From Butyricicoccus intestinisimiae (GTDB lineage Bacteria > Bacillota > Clostridia > Oscillospirales > Butyricicoccaceae): a stretch of DNA of 64,000 bases. A model generated the notes under the pieces. It worked only from the letters and a program-made list of their open reading frames with translations, had not been told where the DNA came from and did no database searches. How positions within the stretch are numbered: the first letter of the stretch is position 1; each line of letters starts with the position of its first letter. Shown here one piece after another: positions 60,074-64,000 of the stretch. Location of the stretch: positions 186,001 through 250,000 of the forward strand of contig NZ_JAHLQI010000004.1 of NCBI RefSeq assembly GCF_018918345.1, in the 5' to 3' direction. Position numbers and translations under genes: made by a program.

Positions 60074-60904
60074 ATGTTGAAACTTGGTTATAATGAAGCT
60101 ACCTGTAAGGAAAATTCTACGGTAGAAAAGGATTTGGAACTTTGCGAAAAGTATGGCTATGACTATATCGAGCTGCGTCTGGATATGCTCAAGGACTATC
60201 TCAAGACCCATACGGTCGATGACCTCAAGGCGTTCTTTGCCAAGAGCCACCTGAAGCCGTTCGCATTCAACTCGATTGAAAATATCAATTTTTGCAATGA
60301 GCTGGAGTGGAAGGAACTGGTTGAGCTGTTTACGTTCGGCTGCGAAATCGCACAGCAGATCGGCAACCCGTACATGATTGTCGTTCCGACTGTGACGCCG
60401 GAGATTTGCACTAAGAATGAGAAGGAAGTCTTTGACGATTCCGTGAAGGTACTCAATCAGCTCGCAGACATTGCGGAGCCGTATGGCGTCAAGCTGTCCT
60501 TTGAACCGATTGGCGATAAAAAGTGGTGCTGCAACAGCGTGCGGCAGGCACTGGAAATCGTACAGGCAGTAAATCGCGACAGCGTAGGCTTGACGGTAGA
60601 CTGCATCAACGTGTATCTGCATGATAAGTGCGCAGATGTCGAGTACATCAAAAAGATTCCGAAAGAGAAGCTGTTTGTCTTCCATATCAATGACTGCGAA
60701 GACCTGCCGCTTGGCATTCTCGACCACTGCCATCGTCTGATGCCGGGTCTGGGTGCCATTCCGGTACAGGCAGTTTCCGATGCCGTTCAGGCAGTCGGTT
60801 ATGATGGCCCAGCTTGTTTGGAGTTGTTCCGTCCGGAATATTGGCAGATGGACGCAGAAGACGTTATCAAGATGGGCGCAGATACCACGCGACCGTTTCT
60901 GTAA
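60074..60904 (+). CDS. Sugar phosphate isomerase/epimerase (TIM barrel)
   Basis: 276 aa, xylose-isomerase-like barrel as in IolE, IolI and IolH. Metal-site residues lie in LSFEPIGDKKW, LTVDCINVYLHDKC, FHINDCEDLP and CLELFRPEYW. Could isomerise or dehydrate an inososes-type intermediate. Last gene before a strong bidirectional terminator. Confidence 0.9.
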   Translation: MLKLGYNEATCKENSTVEKDLELCEKYGYDYIELRLDMLKDYLKTHTVDDLKAFFAKSHLKPFAFNSIENINFCNELEWKELVELFTFGCEIAQQIGNPYMIVVPTVTPEICTKNEKEVFDDSVKVLNQLADIAEPYGVKLSFEPIGDKKWCCNSVRQALEIVQAVNRDSVGLTVDCINVYLHDKCADVEYIKKIPKEKLFVFHINDCEDLPLGILDHCHRLMPGLGAIPVQAVSDAVQAVGYDGPACLELFRPEYWQMDAEDVIKMGADTTRPFL

Positions 60905-60930
60905 TCTCTCTTTGTATTTCCAATAAAGCA

Positions 60931-60967
60931 GCCGCCGCATTCACGTTTTGTGAATGCGGCGGCTTTT
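60931..60967. terminator. Bidirectional terminator after the isomerase
   Basis: GCCGCCGCATTCAC (60931-60944) and GTGAATGCGGCGGC (60950-60963), T run on the plus strand and in the YhgE direction. Confidence 0.9.
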
Positions 60968-60970
60968 GCG

Positions 60971-63151
60971 TTACATAATTTTGGTTTCTTCCAGCTTTTC
61001 TGTGAAAGCATCGTTGAGTCGAATGATTGGTTTGCGCAGCAGCAGACCAACGATCAGAGAGAGAATCAGGAAAATACCCAGCTTGCCCAGCTCGATCCAA
61101 TAGGTCATGCCATACATGCCACCGACTGTCTCGCGCATGGCAGCCATGCTGTGGACGAACGGAAGCAGCGGATACACCATCTGGAAGAACTTCGGCGCAA
61201 CTTCAATCGGGAAGGTGCCGCCAGAACCAGCTACCTGCATGACGAGCAGGACAACGCTGATGGCTTTGCCGATGTCTCCGAAGGACACGGTCAGCGTGTA
61301 GATAATATTGACATACACAATACTGGAGAACCAGCAAGCGAGTAAGAATAGGAACGGATGCTCGCATTGAATACCCAAATACCACAGATCACCGGCTGCA
61401 ATCAAGGTGCTTTGCATGAGGCCGACAATCAGAAAGATAATATATCGTCCCAAATAAATCTGATGGGTTTTGACGCGGTGCAGTCCCTCAAGGCACTTTT
61501 TCGATACGGTTACTTTCAACATGGCAACGAGGACGATGCCGCCAATCCAGATAGAAAGCGTGGAATAAAATGGCGCCATTGACGAGCCATAGTTGTCAAT
61601 CTTGTAAACCTGATGGGTTTTCAGAGAAACCGGCGTTGCAAGAAAGGCAGTGAGCGCGTCTTGGTTGTCGCTGAGCAGCGTCTTTAATTCGGAATAATCG
61701 CCGCTCTGTTTCATCTCATCCAGCTTGGCGGTGGTGTCGGTGATTTTCTTTGCGGCATCCGAAAGCAGGCTGCCGGAATTGTTGAGTGCAGACTGGATTT
61801 GTGACAAATCAGAGTTTGCCGATTTCGCCAGTCCGGACACGCCGTCTGCACTTTTTCCGATTTGAGACATCAAGCTGCTCAGGCTGCCCTCGGCATCTGA
61901 GACAGAAGCCGAAAGGCTGTCGAGCGAACGTTTCAGATTGGATTCATAATCCGACTGCACACTCTTGACATCCTGCGTGCTCTGCTTTACAAGAGCATCC
62001 AGCTCGGATTTCGCGGTTTTGAGGTCGGTGCTGGAATCCTGCAGCGAAGTCGCTGTGCTGTTGAGCTTGTCGCGCAAATCGGTCTGCGTGGTGATAGCGC
62101 TGTTGAGCTTTGCGACAATCGGCTGTGTCAAAGAAGCCAGTTCCGGATGGGAGGTTTCTATCGAAGAAATGGAATCGCGCAGAGACGTATACGCATCAAT
62201 GACATTGTCTATCTTTTTGGCAAGCGTGCGAAGCGTATCTGCAACGGCGGAGACATCCTTGGACTGCGTGTCAAAGGCGGAATCCAAGGTCGCAGAGACT
62301 TGACTGTAGAAGTCTGCACCGGAGCTGAGCGCGTCGTTGATGCTGTCCGTTGCACCGCCCAGTGCGCTACTTAGACTGGAAAATGACTTTTTTGTGTCGT
62401 TCAGCGCCTTCTTGCCGCTGGAAGTCTGGGTTTTCGCCTGATCCAGCGAATCGGAGGTTGCCGTGAGCAATTGCTGCGCCGAGGAGGTCAAATTGGAAAA
62501 CGACTGCGTGGTGGCACTCGCAGAGGACAAATCAGCGGCAATCTGATTGAGATTGTTGGACAGATTGTCTGCAATCGACTCCGAACCGGTTGCTTTTGCC
62601 ATGTTGGAAACCGACTGGAACGCAGTCAGCGCAGTGCTGGAAACCGTTTTGATAAAGGTCTGATTGATTTGTTTCTGAATCGCAGAAGCGCCTTTGTCTG
62701 TGACCTTCGGCGCGATGGCGTTTTCCTTGGCATTGGAATAATAAATAATGTCTGGCTTTTGAATGTCATCCGAAAAAATACTCATCATTTTGTTGCTGAA
62801 ATCTTTTGGAATGACAATCGCGGCGTAGTATTCACCCGACTGCACGCCGGACACGGCATTTTCTTGGCTGGTAAACACCCAATCCATCTGCGTGTTTTCG
62901 CGCAGGGAAGACAACACCTGATCACCGATATTGATGCGAATGGGAATCAAACTGCCTTCGTAACCGTCATCGACGCTGGCTACGGCTACTTTTAGATTGC
63001 CGGTGTTGGAATACGGATCCCAGCTGCCCGCAATGTTAAACCATGCGTACAGGCAGGGGACGACAGTAACTCCCATGATAACAATCATGGCAATGACGTT
63101 TGTGCGGATGCGCAGAACATCCCGTTTGAATATTTGCCATATATTTTTCAT
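60971..63151 (-). CDS. YhgE/Pip-family membrane protein
   Basis: 726 aa. One N-terminal membrane segment (VIAMIVIMGVTVVPCLYAWF), a long extracytoplasmic domain with Ser/Asp-rich coiled coil (residues about 180-490), then five or six C-terminal membrane segments, the YhgE/Pip architecture (phage infection protein, DUF3533-like exporters). Family members have been linked to phage reception and to type VII secretion, but the mechanism is unclear. It overlaps the preceding YhgE-type gene by 4 nt. Confidence 0.9.
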   Translation of the reverse strand: MKNIWQIFKRDVLRIRTNVIAMIVIMGVTVVPCLYAWFNIAGSWDPYSNTGNLKVAVASVDDGYEGSLIPIRINIGDQVLSSLRENTQMDWVFTSQENAVSGVQSGEYYAAIVIPKDFSNKMMSIFSDDIQKPDIIYYSNAKENAIAPKVTDKGASAIQKQINQTFIKTVSSTALTAFQSVSNMAKATGSESIADNLSNNLNQIAADLSSASATTQSFSNLTSSAQQLLTATSDSLDQAKTQTSSGKKALNDTKKSFSSLSSALGGATDSINDALSSGADFYSQVSATLDSAFDTQSKDVSAVADTLRTLAKKIDNVIDAYTSLRDSISSIETSHPELASLTQPIVAKLNSAITTQTDLRDKLNSTATSLQDSSTDLKTAKSELDALVKQSTQDVKSVQSDYESNLKRSLDSLSASVSDAEGSLSSLMSQIGKSADGVSGLAKSANSDLSQIQSALNNSGSLLSDAAKKITDTTAKLDEMKQSGDYSELKTLLSDNQDALTAFLATPVSLKTHQVYKIDNYGSSMAPFYSTLSIWIGGIVLVAMLKVTVSKKCLEGLHRVKTHQIYLGRYIIFLIVGLMQSTLIAAGDLWYLGIQCEHPFLFLLACWFSSIVYVNIIYTLTVSFGDIGKAISVVLLVMQVAGSGGTFPIEVAPKFFQMVYPLLPFVHSMAAMRETVGGMYGMTYWIELGKLGIFLILSLIVGLLLRKPIIRLNDAFTEKLEETKIM

Positions 63152-64000
63152 CTGCTCTTGTTCTCCTTTATTGCCTGCATCAGTTCATCCGATGTCAGTC
63201 CGTTGAGATCAATCTGTCGCTGAATCTTATCGTGGATGTATTCAACGACAATCAAATATACCGACAGAGCAATCAAAGAAACAATCCACAGAACCAAAAA
63301 GACGAGCTTGGAATCCAAGCTGAACATCAAAATCAAAAAGACGAGCGGGATAATTAACATACACAGGAAGCCGTACTTGATGCGCTTGGAGTAATTTCGC
63401 TCAAACTTTACAGAGCGATCCAAGTATCGCTGTTTGGCGACCTCGTCGCGGGCAAGCGTCCGGATCAGCATGCGCATGGTCGGACGCTGGTACTCGGCGG
63501 TGGCCGTTTCGCACAGCATCAGTTCGGTTGTGTCCAATCGTCTGTCAAACAAATGGTTGAGGTTCTGCAGCAGCGGCCGCAAAACCAAACCGATAAACAG
63601 CGACAGTGCGACAAAGATGGACAGGAAAAGCAGATTCTTGACATACAGATTGCCGTAATATCCGGCGATGCATTCGCGCATGGCGTTGATGCCATAGGTA
63701 AACGGGAACAGAGGATGCAGCTTTTGGAAAAACTCCGGCATCATTTCGATGGGGTACGTGCCGGAAGAACCCGGAATCTGCAGGATGATTAACACAACGG
63801 CAACCGCTTTGCCGATGTGCTTAAAGGTTGCGGCGAGTGCATAAATGATGTTGACATATACAAAGGAGCATACCATGCCCGCGAAAACAAAGGCAATCGG
63901 ATGCACACATTGCACCTTCAGCAAGACGAGATCACCGGCACAGACAATCACGCCTTGGATGAGACCAGAGACGATGAACAGAAGCCAGCGGCCGAAATAT
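63148..64000 (-). CDS. YhgE/Pip-family membrane protein, C-terminal part (partial)
   Basis: Runs off the right edge; the open frame continues at least to base 64000 (YFGRWLLFIVSGLIQGV) and parallels YLGRYIIFLIVGLMQST of the neighbour. Visible are four or five membrane segments, the conserved PGSSGTYPIEMMPEFFQKLH and NAMRECIAGYYGN, and a charged cytoplasmic tail with two further hydrophobic stretches not in the shorter relative. Its stop overlaps the next start (ATGA), so the two are expressed together and probably form a complex. Confidence 0.88.
   Translation of the reverse strand, partial: YFGRWLLFIVSGLIQGVIVCAGDLVLLKVQCVHPIAFVFAGMVCSFVYVNIIYALAATFKHIGKAVAVVLIILQIPGSSGTYPIEMMPEFFQKLHPLFPFTYGINAMRECIAGYYGNLYVKNLLFLSIFVALSLFIGLVLRPLLQNLNHLFDRRLDTTELMLCETATAEYQRPTMRMLIRTLARDEVAKQRYLDRSVKFERNYSKRIKYGFLCMLIIPLVFLILMFSLDSKLVFLVLWIVSLIALSVYLIVVEYIHDKIQRQIDLNGLTSDELMQAIKENKSR

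Noticed and set aside
1-64000. CRISPR arrays, tRNA or rRNA genes, IS elements
   Set aside because: None found on reading; no regularly spaced direct repeats with spacers, no tRNA cloverleaf or transposase motifs were recognised.

Overview
The window looks like chromosomal DNA of an anaerobic, spore-forming Clostridia-class Firmicute. The evidence is spoIIR, the order ylxM-ffh-rpsP-khpA-rimM-trmD, the rplU-prp-rpmA-obgE cluster with a Prp-processed L27, tmcAL and a single acetate kinase. A 4-hydroxybutyryl-CoA dehydratase with its CoA-transferase suggests a butyrate-forming gut anaerobe, perhaps near Butyricicoccus/Agathobaculum. That placement is inference.

Region 1 (1-13.5 kb) concerns sulfur. 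After a decayed MATE pump comes a sulfate-assimilation operon: sulfate ABC transporter sbp-cysT-cysW-cysA, an Apr-type APS reductase (aprA, aprB) and ATP sulfurylase (cysD, cysN). It is preceded by a strong promoter, an inverted repeat and a 19-codon leader ORF ending Cys-Cys-Cys-stop. This resembles a cysteine-sensing leader peptide and is the most interesting signal in the window. A second sulfur operon follows: a MalY/PatB-type C-S lyase, TcdA, a cysteine desulfurase and a TtcA-like tRNA thiolase.

Region 2 (13.5-28 kb) holds an envelope operon (diacylglycerol glycosyltransferase, polysaccharide deacetylase, MprF/AglD-like membrane protein). It lies behind four response-regulator-like repeats with exact 11-bp period. 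Then come the trmD/ffh operon on the minus strand, two M16 peptidases, lgt, folD and the rplU-obgE cluster.

Region 3 (28-49 kb) is mixed: an XRE repressor with palindromic operators beside a small ORF that may be a gene remnant, a DUF2798 membrane protein, tmcAL, ackA, a PHP phosphatase, ispE and spoIIR. It also has two tandem O-antigen-ligase-like membrane proteins, an amidase, a DUF1540 mini-protein, a FAH-family hydrolase, an internally deleted eutH, a beta-lactamase-fold hydrolase, two tandem NSS symporters, and a MerR regulator divergent from a CMD-cupin protein.

Region 4 (49-61 kb) is a carbon-catabolism island. It has a 4-hydroxybutyrate CoA-transferase, 4-hydroxybutyryl-CoA dehydratase, a Gfo/Idh dehydrogenase and a split transketolase. 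An AraC regulator separates these from an inositol-dehydrogenase-like gene, a cytidylate-kinase-like gene, a GPH sugar symporter and a TIM-barrel sugar isomerase. Region 5 (61-64 kb) carries two overlapping YhgE/Pip-type membrane proteins, the second running off the end. I saw no rRNA, tRNA, CRISPR array or insertion sequence.
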